Shown piece after piece: positions 37,813 through 46,787 of a DNA stretch of 64,000 nucleotides. This DNA is from Gammaproteobacteria bacterium HGW-Gammaproteobacteria-13. GTDB lineage: Bacteria; Pseudomonadota; Gammaproteobacteria; Pseudomonadales; Pseudomonadaceae. The stretch spans positions 1-64,000 of the forward strand of contig PGZH01000009.1 of the NCBI GenBank assembly GCA_002840155.1, written 5' to 3'. Under the pieces are notes generated by a model. That model searched no databases, had not been told where the DNA came from, and saw only the letters and a list, made by a program, of their open reading frames with translations. Both the position numbers and the translations under genes were made by a program. The first letter of the stretch is position 1. Every line of letters starts with the position of its first letter.

Positions 37813-38124
37813 TCAGCGGTAGATGCTGCTCATGCCCTTGCGCTCGTCCAGGCATTCGGGGGAGGCAGTTTCGAATTCGCGGCAGATCAGCGGGCGCACT
37901 TCGTAGATGGTGCAGCGCATGCTGTCGCGGTCCAGCGCGGCGCACCAGCCGTCGTCTAGACGCAGCATCACTTCGCCGCCCCAGTCATCGGTGTCGATAT
38001 AGCGCGGCGGCACGCCGGTATCGGTGATCAGCATGACTTCCAGCTGGCAGCAGCAGGCGGCGCAGTTGCTGCAGCTGACGGCGGGTTCGTCCGCGAGTTG
38101 GGTGTGGGGGATGTTCTGACTCAT
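37813..38124 (-). CDS. YkgJ-family cysteine cluster protein
   Basis: This 103-residue protein has the CxxC...CCC arrangement (CSNCAACCC near residues 18-26), a further Cys at CAALD, and CTIYEVRPLICREF, which define the YkgJ (UPF0153) family, thought to bind zinc or an iron-sulfur cluster. Function is unknown. It is convergent with pagL. Confidence 0.88.
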   Translation of the reverse strand: MSQNIPHTQLADEPAVSCSNCAACCCQLEVMLITDTGVPPRYIDTDDWGGEVMLRLDDGWCAALDRDSMRCTIYEVRPLICREFETASPECLDERKGMSSIYR

Positions 38125-38196
38125 GCCGCGCAGTGTACGTCATCGGTGTTATTGCGGCGCCTGCCGCCGACGTAGGGTGGGTGGCGTTTAACCCGC

Positions 38197-38266
38197 GTAG
38201 CCCGGATGCAATCCGGGGCATCGGTTGTGGCCATCGCATCGCGTTCCCGGATTTCATCCGGGCTAC
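38197..38266. repeat. REP palindrome (GTAGCCCGGATG family), copy 2
   Basis: Arms GTAGCCCGGATGCAATCCGG and CCCGGATTTCATCCGGGCTAC flank a longer loop; the right arm has one change (TTTCAT for TTGCAT). A fragment of the GTAGGGTGG family (38172) lies just before it. It fills much of the gap between the YkgJ-like and DUF2878 genes. Confidence 0.88.
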
Positions 38267-38339
38267 AACAGCGCTGTAGGGCGGAGCCTTGTCCACCGCC
38301 GGCTGCCCGAATGGCGTACAAGCCTTCGGCATGTACGCC

Positions 38340-38867
38340 TTACGCTGTTTTGCGGGTGCGCAGGCGCTGTTCGTACTGGTTGCGATAGAGCTTGGCGAAG
38401 CCATGCAGCACGGGCATTACCAGCGCCCAGATGGCACCGATCAGCAGTAGGCTTTGCCAGGTGCCGTAGGGCAGGCCGACGCCGGCAATCTGCGCGCCGG
38501 CGTAATAGGACAGCGGCGCGCCAATTGCGCCGAGCAGGCTGCCGCGCCACCAGGGTTGCGCGGTCCAGGCCAGGCAGTGGTTGAGCGTGGTGGCCATCAG
38601 CAGCCACAGGCAGGCCAGCCACAACGGGATCAGCGTGCGTGGCTCGCCAAAGTCGAATACGCCGAGGTTGAGCAGAAAGCTGTCCAGCGCGCTGCCGGCG
38701 AGAAACACCGTGATCAGCAGTTTGCCTTCCGCCGCCCAACTGCTGGTCCACAGCAGATGTACCGCCAGCACCGCTGCGACAATCAGCAGCCACAGGCTGT
38801 CGCCGCCGAAGACGCAGGCGAACCAGCCGAGCTGAAATAGCACGGTATTGACGATCAATTTAGGCAT
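38340..38867 (-). CDS. DUF2878 membrane protein
   Basis: This 175-residue inner-membrane protein has about six helices and matches DUF2878 (LFQLGWFACVFGG near the start, LNHCLAW in the middle). It is the last gene of the nine-gene photolyase operon and overlaps the methyltransferase gene by eight bases. DUF2878 is often found beside the flavoprotein-DUF1365-Cfa set, so it may take part in the same lipid modification. Role unknown. Confidence 0.8.
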   Translation of the reverse strand: MPKLIVNTVLFQLGWFACVFGGDSLWLLIVAAVLAVHLLWTSSWAAEGKLLITVFLAGSALDSFLLNLGVFDFGEPRTLIPLWLACLWLLMATTLNHCLAWTAQPWWRGSLLGAIGAPLSYYAGAQIAGVGLPYGTWQSLLLIGAIWALVMPVLHGFAKLYRNQYEQRLRTRKTA

Positions 38868-40134
38868 TGAGATTTCCCAGTAGCGGAGCAGGACGTGCCG
38901 CCGGCTTAGCCAGCAGCAATTGCGCGGTGCCGATGGTGCGCTCGATAAAGCCGCCCTCGCAATAGCACAGGTAGAACTCCCACAGGCGGAAGAAGTAATC
39001 GTCGTAGCCCTGCTGCTCCAGCTTGTGCCGCGCGTGGCGCAGGTTGTCGTGCCAGATGCGCAGGGTGCGAGCGTAGTGCAGGCCGAAGTCTTCCATGTGG
39101 TGCAGGTTCATATCGGTCTTGGCGGTGATGATTTCCAGCATCTTGTTTACCGAGGGCAGTGCGCCGCCGGGGAAGATATAGCGCTGGATAAAGTCCACGG
39201 CGTTTTTCGCCTGCTCATAGCGTTGGTCGCGGATGGTGATGGCCTGCAGCAGCATCAGGCCGTCGGGCTTGAGCAGGTTGGCGCATTGTTCGAAATAGGT
39301 GGGCAGGAAGCGATGGCCGACGGCCTCGATCATCTCGATCGATACCAGTTTGTCGTACTGGCCGGCCAGGTCGCGGTAGTCCTCCAGTAGCAGGGTGATC
39401 TTCCCCTGCAAACCCTGCTCGACAATGCGCTGCTGGGTGTAGGCGAACTGCTCGCGCGACAGGGTGGTGGTGGTGACCTTGCAGCCGTAATGAGTAGCGG
39501 CGTAGATCGCCATGCTGCCCCAGCCGCTGCCGATTTCCAGCAGGTGGTCGCTGGGCTTGAGGGCAAGCTTCTGGCAGATGCGTTCGAGCTTATTCAACTG
39601 CGCCTGTTCCAGGCTGTCGTCGGCGCTTTGGAACATCGCCGCCGAGTACATCATGGTCGGGTCGAGGAACTGCTCGAACAGGTCGTTGCCCAGGTCGTAA
39701 TGCGCCGAGATGTTCTTGCGCGAGCCTTTGCGGGTGTTGCGGTTGAGCCAGTGCAGGCCTTGGATCAGTGGGCGGCCCAACTGGGCCAAGCCGCTTTCCA
39801 TGGCGTCGAGCACCTCCAGGTTGCTGACGAATACGCGGATCACCGCGGTCAGGTCCGGGGTGGTCCAGTAGCCGTGGATATAGGCCTCGCCCGAACCGAT
39901 CGAACCGTTGCCCGCCACCAGCCCCCAGACCGCGCCGTCTTGCACCTGGATCTCGGCGCTAAGGCTGGAGTGGGCATCGCCGAACTCCATACGTTCGTCA
40001 CCTTCGACTATCACCAGTTGGCCATGGCGCAGCTGTTTCAGCTGGCGCAGTACCGCGCGGCGCAACAGGCTGGCACCGATGCCGCTGCCGGCGCGCACCA
40101 CATGTTTGGCGGAGGTCAGGCTAGAGCTTTTCAT
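38860..40134 (-). CDS. Cyclopropane-fatty-acyl-phospholipid synthase-like methyltransferase
   Basis: This 424-residue SAM-dependent enzyme belongs to the Cfa family, acting on the double bond of membrane phospholipid acyl chains. The SAM loop is LLEIGSGWGSMAIYAA; other family blocks are SAHYDLGNDLFEQFLDP, MYSAAMF and VSIEMIEAVG. I chose ATG 40134 (MKSSSLTSAKHVV). It overlaps the DUF1365 gene by 14 bases. In the flavoprotein-DUF1365-Cfa set the product may be a methylated or furan-type fatty acid rather than a cyclopropane; that is inference from analogous alphaproteobacterial sets. Confidence 0.9.
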   Translation of the reverse strand: MKSSSLTSAKHVVRAGSGIGASLLRRAVLRQLKQLRHGQLVIVEGDERMEFGDAHSSLSAEIQVQDGAVWGLVAGNGSIGSGEAYIHGYWTTPDLTAVIRVFVSNLEVLDAMESGLAQLGRPLIQGLHWLNRNTRKGSRKNISAHYDLGNDLFEQFLDPTMMYSAAMFQSADDSLEQAQLNKLERICQKLALKPSDHLLEIGSGWGSMAIYAATHYGCKVTTTTLSREQFAYTQQRIVEQGLQGKITLLLEDYRDLAGQYDKLVSIEMIEAVGHRFLPTYFEQCANLLKPDGLMLLQAITIRDQRYEQAKNAVDFIQRYIFPGGALPSVNKMLEIITAKTDMNLHHMEDFGLHYARTLRIWHDNLRHARHKLEQQGYDDYFFRLWEFYLCYCEGGFIERTIGTAQLLLAKPAARPAPLLGNLNA

Positions 40135-40939
40135 GGGGGACTTCCTTTGATGCGGGGCGGGCGACGCGGAAATCACCTTCAGCGGCCCGATGGGTGAACA
40201 GGGGGATACGTTTGAGCAGCAGGCGCAGGGCCTGCCAGTAGATGGCGGCAAGGGTTTTGCCGGTCATCCAGGGAAACTGCAGCAGGTAGCGATGCAGGCT
40301 GGCGCGGTTCAATTCAGTGCGTTGCAGGCTGAGGCTGGCGTCGAAGAGCTTTTCTTCGCCCTGCCAGTCGGCCATATGAATACCTAGGCGCTCGCCTGCC
40401 GGGCTGAAACTCATGCGGTATTCCAGCTCGCGCGGCAGAAACGGCGAGACGTGAAACGCCTTGGCCACGGCGACGTGCTGGTGCCCCTCGCCTTCGGCCG
40501 GCAGCACATAGTGGTAGCGCTCACGGAAGGGCGTGTTGCTCACCTCGCAGAGAATCGCCGCCAGACGGCCATCGGCCTCATGGCAGTAGAAGAAACTCGC
40601 CGGGTTAAACGCCAGGCCCCAACTGCGTGGCTGGGTCAGCAGGCAGATATGCCCCAGCGGCGTACGCCCCAGTGCTTCCGTCACGCGCTGACGCACGGCG
40701 TCGATCAGGCTGATGCCGGCACCGGTGAACTGCGGCAGGTAATCGCTTTCGCGAAAGGCAAAGGGCGCGAAGCGGCCACTGCCGGCCAGCGGCGACAGCG
40801 CGAGCACGGCCTCCTGCTCGCTCAGGTCGAGGTAGAGCAGGCCCATGCGATAGCGGAAGTTGTGCAGGCGCGGCGTAAAACGCCGGTGCTGCACCCAGCC
40901 GCTATACAGGGCGCTGTTCATTACCGTTGGGCTGTTCAC
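40121..40939 (-). CDS. DUF1365 protein
   Basis: This 272-residue protein belongs to DUF1365: YSGWVQHRRFTPRLHNFRYR at the N-terminus, SFFYCHEADG in the middle and FHVSPFLPRELEYR later. Its biochemical function is not known. It lies between the flavoprotein and the Cfa-like gene, with overlaps of one and 14 bases, the invariable position for this family. Confidence 0.9.
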   Translation of the reverse strand: MNSPTVMNSALYSGWVQHRRFTPRLHNFRYRMGLLYLDLSEQEAVLALSPLAGSGRFAPFAFRESDYLPQFTGAGISLIDAVRQRVTEALGRTPLGHICLLTQPRSWGLAFNPASFFYCHEADGRLAAILCEVSNTPFRERYHYVLPAEGEGHQHVAVAKAFHVSPFLPRELEYRMSFSPAGERLGIHMADWQGEEKLFDASLSLQRTELNRASLHRYLLQFPWMTGKTLAAIYWQALRLLLKRIPLFTHRAAEGDFRVARPASKEVPHEKL

Positions 40940-42186
40940 TACAGCGCCTCACCGAATTCACGGGCCACGCGCAATGCGCTGACCACGCCGTCTTCGTGGA
41001 AGCCATTGGCCCAGTAGGCGCCGCAGAAGTAGCTGTGGTTGAGCCCCAGCAACTCTTCCCAGCGTGCCTGCGCGGCCATGCCGGCCAGGCTGTATTGCGG
41101 GTGGGCGTAGGTGTAGCGCGCGAGGATCTTGCTTGGGTCGATGGCGGCGGTCTGGTTCAGGCTGACGCAGAAAGTCGTATCGCTCTTAATACCCTGCAGG
41201 ATATTCATGTCATAGGTCACGGCGGCTGGCTGATCCACCGGCCCGCCGAGGCGATAGTTCCAACTGGCCCAGGCCAGTGGCCGTTTTGGCAGCAGACGGG
41301 TGTCGGTGTGCAGCACCACATCGTTGTCGGCGTAGGGCAGGGCGCCGAGGATTTCTTTCTCGATGCGGGTGGGTTCGGCCAGCAGCGCCAGGGCTTGGTC
41401 GCTGTGGCAGGCGAAGATCACCTTATCGAAGCGTTCGGTTCCGGCAGCGCTGTGCACAGTCACGCCGTCGCCATCACGCTCGACGCGGCTAACCGCGCAG
41501 TTGAGGCGGATATGCTGCTTGAAGGACTCGGTCAGCGGCGCCACATAGCTGCTGGAACCGCCCTCGACCACGCACCACTGCGGCCGATCACTGACTGACA
41601 GCAGGCCGTGGTTCTTGAAGAAACGCACAAAGAACTGCAGTGGAAAACCGAGCATGTCGTTCAGCGACATCGACCAGATCGCCGCGCCCATGGGCACGAT
41701 GTAATGCTGGGTAAAGCGCTCGCTGTAGCCATTGGCCTTGAGGTAATCACCCAGGGTCATATCGCTGGCGATACGCTGCTGGTTAAGGTCGTTCAGCGCT
41801 TCGCGGTTAAAGCGCAGGATGTCGCGCACCATACCCCAGAATTTCGGCGACACCAGGTTACTGCGCTGGGCGAACAGGCTATTGAGGCTGTGCCCGTTGT
41901 ACTCCACGCCGCTCACTGGGTCGCTGACCGAGAAACTCATCTCGGTGGCCTTGAAGCCGACGCCGAGCTGGCTGAGCAGGCGGATAAAGTTCGGGTAGGT
42001 CCAGTCGTTGAACACGATAAAACCGGTGTCCACGGCGTAGCGCTGGCCTGCAACCTGTACATCCACAGTGTGGGTGTGCCCGCCAATCCAGTCGCCGGCC
42101 TCGAATACTGTGATGTCGTGGCTGCGGTTGAGCAGGTAGGCGCTGGTCAAACCGGCGATACCGCTGCCGATAATGGCGATCTTCAT
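40939..42186 (-). CDS. FAD-dependent oxidoreductase of the DUF1365/Cfa set
   Basis: This 415-residue flavoprotein begins with the dinucleotide-binding motif IAIIGSGIAGLTSAYLL and continues with EAGDWIGGHTHT and DTGFIVFN, as in the amine-oxidase/desaturase-like family (NAD(P)-binding Rossmann, Pfam amino_oxidase type). It probably dehydrogenates or isomerises acyl chains before or after methyl transfer. Start and stop overlap both neighbours by one to four bases. Confidence 0.9.
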   Translation of the reverse strand: MKIAIIGSGIAGLTSAYLLNRSHDITVFEAGDWIGGHTHTVDVQVAGQRYAVDTGFIVFNDWTYPNFIRLLSQLGVGFKATEMSFSVSDPVSGVEYNGHSLNSLFAQRSNLVSPKFWGMVRDILRFNREALNDLNQQRIASDMTLGDYLKANGYSERFTQHYIVPMGAAIWSMSLNDMLGFPLQFFVRFFKNHGLLSVSDRPQWCVVEGGSSSYVAPLTESFKQHIRLNCAVSRVERDGDGVTVHSAAGTERFDKVIFACHSDQALALLAEPTRIEKEILGALPYADNDVVLHTDTRLLPKRPLAWASWNYRLGGPVDQPAAVTYDMNILQGIKSDTTFCVSLNQTAAIDPSKILARYTYAHPQYSLAGMAAQARWEELLGLNHSYFCGAYWANGFHEDGVVSALRVAREFGEAL

Positions 42187-42962
42187 GGGTTGTCCTTGGT
42201 CTTGGCTTCAGTGCGGGCCATACGGGCGCCGATGGCCACCTGCAAGCGCTTGGGCAGATGGCCGAGCAGCTTGAGCATGGCGATAAACGGGCCGGGGAAG
42301 CTTATTTCGAAGGGCTGCTGGTGCAGGCGTTCGGCGATATAGCGGGCGGCTTTGTCCACCGGCCAGCGCATGGGCATGGGGAAGTCGTTTTTCTGCGTCA
42401 GCGGGGTGTCGACAAAGCCGGGGCTGACCAGGGTGACGGCAATGTTTTCGGCATGCAGGTCGATGCGCAGGGCTTCCAATAGGTAGCGCATGGCGGCCTT
42501 GGAGGCGCCGTAGGCTTCGGCGCGCGGCAGCGGCATAAAAGTTACCGAGCTGCCGACGCCGACCAGATGCGCGCGATTACCCTGACGCAGCAAGGGCAGG
42601 GCGGCTTCGATGCAGTAGCTTGCCGAGAGCAGGTTGGCGCGCATCACCCGCTCGACCATGGCGGCTTCGAAGGTCCGCACTTCAACGTATTCGCAGGTGC
42701 CAGCGTTGAGGATGGCGCAATCCAGCGCGCCCCAGACCTGGCCAATATGTGCGCCGATGCTATGTACCTGGGCGGCATCGCTGAGGTCGCCAGCCACCAC
42801 CAGCACCTGCTGCGGATAGCGCTTGGCCAGCGCTTGTAAAGGCTCGACGCTGCGCGCGCTGAGAGCCAGGCGGTGACCCTGTTCGAGCAGTTGTTCGGCC
42901 AGGGCGGCACCGATGCCACTGCTGGCGCCGGTGAGCCAGATACGCCGTGCGTTCGCGTTCAT
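42183..42962 (-). CDS. SDR-family oxidoreductase
   Basis: This 259-residue short-chain dehydrogenase has the NAD(P) motif TGASSGIGAALA near residue 10, NAG at about 86, and YGASKAAM with catalytic Tyr/Lys preceded by the Ser at VGVGSS. I chose ATG 42962 (MNANARRIWLTG). A basic C-terminal helix may associate it with the membrane. It overlaps both neighbours by four bases in the photolyase operon. Confidence 0.9.
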   Translation of the reverse strand: MNANARRIWLTGASSGIGAALAEQLLEQGHRLALSARSVEPLQALAKRYPQQVLVVAGDLSDAAQVHSIGAHIGQVWGALDCAILNAGTCEYVEVRTFEAAMVERVMRANLLSASYCIEAALPLLRQGNRAHLVGVGSSVTFMPLPRAEAYGASKAAMRYLLEALRIDLHAENIAVTLVSPGFVDTPLTQKNDFPMPMRWPVDKAARYIAERLHQQPFEISFPGPFIAMLKLLGHLPKRLQVAIGARMARTEAKTKDNP

Positions 42963-43381
42963 GCCAACCTCCGTTTCAGCCAGCGAATTGCCGAGCCGAG
43001 TAAGGGCAGGTGCTCGTAGAGCAGGCTGCCTGCATCGAAATAGTCGCGGTGGCGATAGACCTTGCTGTGCCACAGCAGGTGCGAGCAGCCTTCCACGCGG
43101 ATCAGCTGGCCGCCGGCCAGGCGCGGGTGGCGGTAACTCATGGTCCAGCGCAGGTAGCCTTCACCGTCGCGCACCTGATCAAAGCCGTAGAAGTCGAAGC
43201 GCAATTCGCTGACGTTGGCGTACATCTCTGCGAAGTAGCGCTGCATATTGGCCAGCCCACGCACCTCGTGCAGTGGGTCGCAGAACAGCGCGTCATCGCT
43301 GTAGAGCTGGCCCAGGCGGTCGAGGTTGTCCTTGTTCAGCCCGGCAAAGTCTTGGGCGAACTGGCGCAGAAAGTCGCTCAT
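42959..43381 (-). CDS. NTF2-like (SnoaL-type) protein
   Basis: This 140-residue protein fits the SnoaL-like/NTF2 fold: an N-terminal helix, LYSDDALFCDPLHEVRG and strands including WTMSYRHPR and VEGCSHLLW. Members can be isomerases, hydratases or binding proteins. It sits between photolyase and the SDR with four-base overlaps on both sides, suggesting a helper role in the lipid branch of the operon. Confidence 0.85.
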   Translation of the reverse strand: MSDFLRQFAQDFAGLNKDNLDRLGQLYSDDALFCDPLHEVRGLANMQRYFAEMYANVSELRFDFYGFDQVRDGEGYLRWTMSYRHPRLAGGQLIRVEGCSHLLWHSKVYRHRDYFDAGSLLYEHLPLLGSAIRWLKRRLA

Positions 43382-44820
43382 AGCACCTCCTCACCGGCAA
43401 AGTGCGGCAGGCTCTTGAACGCTGCCAGGGCACGCGTACGGCTCTTGCTCAGGTCGACAATCGGCGCGGGGTAATCGGCAATGCCGAACAGCCCACCCAT
43501 GGCCGCCGGGTTATGGATATTGGTCTTGTTCAGGCCGACCAGCTCAGGCAGCCACTGGCGGATAAAGCGTCCGTCCGGGTCGAATTTCTGCGACTGGCTC
43601 AGCGGGTTGAAAATGCGGAAGTACGGCGCCGAATCGGTACCGGTAGACGAACTCCACTGCCAGCCGCCGTTGTTCGCCGCCAGATCACCATCGATCAGGT
43701 GACGCATAAAGAAGCGCTCGCCTTCGCGCCAGTCGATCAGCAGATTCTTGGTCAGGAACATCGCCACGATCATGCGCAGGCGGTTGTGCATCCAGCCGGT
43801 GGCCAGCAACTGACGCATGGCGGCATCGATAATCGGGAAACCGGTGCGGCCCTCCTGCCAGGCTTTCAGCTCCAGCGGCGCATCACGCCAGGCCACGGCT
43901 TCGGTTTCCGCACGGAAGGCGCGGTGCATGGAGACGCGCGGGTAGCCCACCAGAATATGTTTGTAGAACTCGCGCCAGAGCAGCTCGTTGATCCAGGTGA
44001 TCACTCCGACATTGCCGCTGTCGAACTCGCCCTGGTTAGCCTGCAAGGCCGCATGCAGGCACTGGCGCGGCGAAATTACCCCAGCGGCCAGGTAGGCGGA
44101 CAGCTGGCTGGTGCCGGGCTTGGCCGGGAAGTCGCGGGCGCTTTGGTAGAAGTCGATCTGCTGCGCGGCAAAATCATCCAAACGCCGCGCCGCCTCGGCT
44201 TCACCAGCGGGCCACAGCTCACGCAGTTCGGCAGCAGGGAGGGCGAAGCCTACAACCTGGTCCGGTATGGCATCGCTTTGGATCGCCAGCGGCGCTTGCG
44301 CTTTAGGTGTGCCGATCAGCGCCGGTAAGGCGGTGTGCAGGCGCTGATAGCAGACCTTGCGGAACTGGCTGTAGACCTGGAAGTAGCCGCCAGACTTGGT
44401 CAGCACGCTGCCGGGTTTGAAGAACAGCTGATCCAGATGGCTATGAAAATTCACCCCCAAGCCATCAAGGGTTTTCGCCACGGCCTGGTCGCGGCGGCTT
44501 TCATGCACGCCGTACTCTTCGTTGACCTGCACCGTGCCGATCTGCAGCTGCTGGCACAGTTCGCCGATTACCTGCGGCGCCGCGCTCCAGTGATCGGCTT
44601 CCCGCACCAGCAGCGGCACGTTGAGTTTGCCCAGTTCAGTGGCCAGTTCTTTGAGGTTGCGCAGCCAGAAGTCGACCTTGCTCGGCGCATCATCGTGGCT
44701 CAGCCACTGGCCGGGGCTGAGCAGGTACAGCGCCACGGTCGGGCCGCTGCTCATGGCGGCAGCCAGGGCGCTGTTGTCCTGCACGCGCAGGTCGGTACGA
44801 AACCAGATCAATTGCAGCAT
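43378..44820 (-). CDS. phrB: Deoxyribodipyrimidine photolyase
   Basis: This 480-residue flavoenzyme repairs UV-induced cyclobutane pyrimidine dimers with blue light. The N-terminal antenna domain starts LIWFRTDLRVQDN; the FAD domain has WINELLWREFYKHIL, TGFPIIDAAMRQL, GWMHNRLRM and DGDLAANNGGWQWSSSTG. I chose ATG 44820; a TTG two codons earlier also fits. It follows the LitR-like regulator by 11 bases, the one junction in this operon without overlap. Confidence 0.95.
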   Translation of the reverse strand: MLQLIWFRTDLRVQDNSALAAAMSSGPTVALYLLSPGQWLSHDDAPSKVDFWLRNLKELATELGKLNVPLLVREADHWSAAPQVIGELCQQLQIGTVQVNEEYGVHESRRDQAVAKTLDGLGVNFHSHLDQLFFKPGSVLTKSGGYFQVYSQFRKVCYQRLHTALPALIGTPKAQAPLAIQSDAIPDQVVGFALPAAELRELWPAGEAEAARRLDDFAAQQIDFYQSARDFPAKPGTSQLSAYLAAGVISPRQCLHAALQANQGEFDSGNVGVITWINELLWREFYKHILVGYPRVSMHRAFRAETEAVAWRDAPLELKAWQEGRTGFPIIDAAMRQLLATGWMHNRLRMIVAMFLTKNLLIDWREGERFFMRHLIDGDLAANNGGWQWSSSTGTDSAPYFRIFNPLSQSQKFDPDGRFIRQWLPELVGLNKTNIHNPAAMGGLFGIADYPAPIVDLSKSRTRALAAFKSLPHFAGEEVL

Positions 44821-44831
44821 GTTCAATTCCG

Positions 44832-45770
44832 TCAGCTGTGCAGCAGGTTAAGGTCGGTAAGGCTGTGCAGCGCGGCCAGTGGGTCGGCGGCCAGGCTCAG
44901 TTCGGCGTTCTGCGCGGTGATGGCGACTAATTCTTCGGCGTGGATCTGCACCACTTGTCCGACCAGCAGGCAGGGGCAGTCATAACCACCGAGCAGGCGC
45001 TGCAGGTGGGTGCTGTTCAGCGCCTGGCTGGAATACAGCAGCACCGCGCGCGGCTGGATATGTTCGACCGCCAGGGCCAGTTCGGTCGGCGGCAGTGGCC
45101 AGTCGAAGACTTCCACCGGGCAGCCGGCACTACTCGCCAGCCAGGCGGTCAGCCACAGGCCGGGGGCCATCGGCAGGTCGGAAACGTTGATCAGCAGCAG
45201 CGGCGCGCCGTTGTGCTGACGGTTGTTGTGGTACAGGCGCGCGCCGAGCTTGCTGCGCAGCCAGGAGTAGAAGAACACCCGCTCGGCCTGGGCGCCGAAC
45301 TGGTTGCGCCAGCGCAGTTCGAGCTCTTCGAGCAGCGGCAAGATCAGTTGCTGGCACAGGGTATGTGGCGGGTAAAGCGCCAGTTCGCTGTTGAAGCACT
45401 CGTCCAGGCGGCGCTCATTGAGGTTGCAGATGGCTTCCTGCAACTGCTGGCGCTTGGTTTCCCACTGCGAACTGGCTTCGGCAAATGCTGGCTGGTTGGA
45501 ACGCAGCAGCCCCTTGACCTGGCTGACCGAAACGCCGCGATTGAGCCAGGTGAGAATCGCCTGGATACGCGCGACATGTTCGTCGGCATACAGACGATGA
45601 CCCTTAGGCGTACGGTGCGGGACGATCAGGCCATAACGACGTTCCCAAGCGCGCAGGGTCACCGCGTTTACCCCGGTGATGCGCGCCACATCGCGGATCG
45701 GCATAAAACCCTGGGCAATCGCCGCCTGGTAGTCGTCGGCGGCGCCTGCGCTGATTGGCTGCAGGCTCAT
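44832..45770 (-). CDS. MerR-family regulator, LitR/PplR (class II) type
   Basis: This 312-residue protein has an N-terminal MerR helix-turn-helix (IRDVARITGVNAVTLRAWERRYGL, about 25-48, then HRLY) and a C-terminal domain with the cobalamin-binding fold of CarH/LitR. The cobalamin motif DxHxxG is not visible in that domain, so it is probably the class II form that does not bind adenosylcobalamin itself. In P. putida such regulators (PplR) repress photolyase and lipid genes in the dark and work with a LOV-domain photosensor; no LOV gene is in this window. It should bind the TGTACA sites upstream of its own operon. Confidence 0.85.
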   Translation of the reverse strand: MSLQPISAGAADDYQAAIAQGFMPIRDVARITGVNAVTLRAWERRYGLIVPHRTPKGHRLYADEHVARIQAILTWLNRGVSVSQVKGLLRSNQPAFAEASSQWETKRQQLQEAICNLNERRLDECFNSELALYPPHTLCQQLILPLLEELELRWRNQFGAQAERVFFYSWLRSKLGARLYHNNRQHNGAPLLLINVSDLPMAPGLWLTAWLASSAGCPVEVFDWPLPPTELALAVEHIQPRAVLLYSSQALNSTHLQRLLGGYDCPCLLVGQVVQIHAEELVAITAQNAELSLAADPLAALHSLTDLNLLHS

Positions 45771-46732
45771 AGGGCATTTCGCAGGCTGAGGTTTTCCGGG
45801 TGCGGTTGCAGGTAAACCTGCTGCGCGATGTAGCTGTCCGGGTGGCGGCGGAAGTGATGCTTGAGCAGGGTCATGGGCACCACCAGCGGCACCACGCCGT
45901 GGCGGTACTGGCCGATCAGCTGCTGCATTTCCTGCTTCTCGTCACTGCTTAGCGACTGCTTGAGGTAGCCGCTGAGGTGCTGCAGCACATTGCTGTGGGT
46001 GCGGCGGGTGGCGCAGCTTTTCAGCGCAGCCATCAGCTCGCTGAAATAGCGCGGCGCCAGCTCGTTGATGTCGTGCTGGCCAAGGTTGCCGAGCATGCGC
46101 CCGAGCAGTTTGTACTGCATGGGGTTGGTGGCCATCAGCAGGTATTTGTAGCGCGAGTGGAAGTCGATCAGGCGCTTGCGGGTCAGACCGTCGCGCAGCA
46201 GCTGTTGCCATTCCGAATAGGCGAACACGCGGGTGATAAAGTTCTCGCGCAGGATCGGATCATTCAGGCGGCCGTCTTCTTCTACTGGCAGGTTGGGATG
46301 GCGGGCGCAGAAGGCCTGGGCAAAGATGCCACGGCCAGGCTCGCTGGGGCGGCCGTTGTCCTGATAGACCTTGACCCGGTGCAGGCCGCAGGACGGCGAC
46401 TGCTGCATAAAGATATAGCCGCAGATATCGGTCAGCTCACCGGCCATGCGCTCGCCATAGGCGGCCAAGGGCTCGGTGACATCCACCTCGCGCCTGACCG
46501 TGCCCACGGCACGCGGCGCTAGTGGATCGCCGACCAGGCGGATCGGCTCGCGGGGGATACCCATACCGATGGCCACTTCCGGGCAGAGCGGGGCGAAGTC
46601 GAAATATTCGCTGAGGGTGCGGCTGCACAGGCGCGATTCCTTGTGCCCGCCGTTGTAACGAACTTCGGAGCCCAGCAAGCAGGCGCTGATGCCCAGTTTG
46701 GGTTTGCCGGTGGCGGTTTCGGATGGGCTCAT
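45767..46732 (-). CDS. DUF523-DUF1722 fusion protein (YbgA-like)
   Basis: This 321-residue protein is the first gene of the operon. Residues 10-165 are DUF523 (GISACLLGSEVRYNGGHK, LCPEVAIGMGIPR, QQSPSCGL, with conserved cysteines); residues about 190-310 are DUF1722/YbgA (ENFITRVFAYSEWQ, YKYLLMATNPMQYKLLGRM). ybgA is next to phr in E. coli too. I chose ATG 46732, preceded by AGAGG; the frame is open upstream through the operator region. The role is unknown, perhaps tied to thiol or light stress. Its stop overlaps the LitR-like start by four bases. Confidence 0.88.
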   Translation of the reverse strand: MSPSETATGKPKLGISACLLGSEVRYNGGHKESRLCSRTLSEYFDFAPLCPEVAIGMGIPREPIRLVGDPLAPRAVGTVRREVDVTEPLAAYGERMAGELTDICGYIFMQQSPSCGLHRVKVYQDNGRPSEPGRGIFAQAFCARHPNLPVEEDGRLNDPILRENFITRVFAYSEWQQLLRDGLTRKRLIDFHSRYKYLLMATNPMQYKLLGRMLGNLGQHDINELAPRYFSELMAALKSCATRRTHSNVLQHLSGYLKQSLSSDEKQEMQQLIGQYRHGVVPLVVPMTLLKHHFRRHPDSYIAQQVYLQPHPENLSLRNAL

Positions 46733-46753
46733 GGGCAACCTCTGATGACGACT

Positions 46754-46777
46754 TGTACAGATCCTGGTGGATGTACA
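46754..46777. promoter_or_regulatory. Operator A: TGTACA-N12-TGTACA
   Basis: Two TGTACA half-sites, at 46754 and 46772, have an 18-base period. The site lies in the expected 5' leader of the photolyase operon, 21 bases upstream of the first start codon. It has the same spacing as the two other sites of this kind in the window. Confidence 0.75.
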
Positions 46778-46787
46778 ACTTGGGTTC

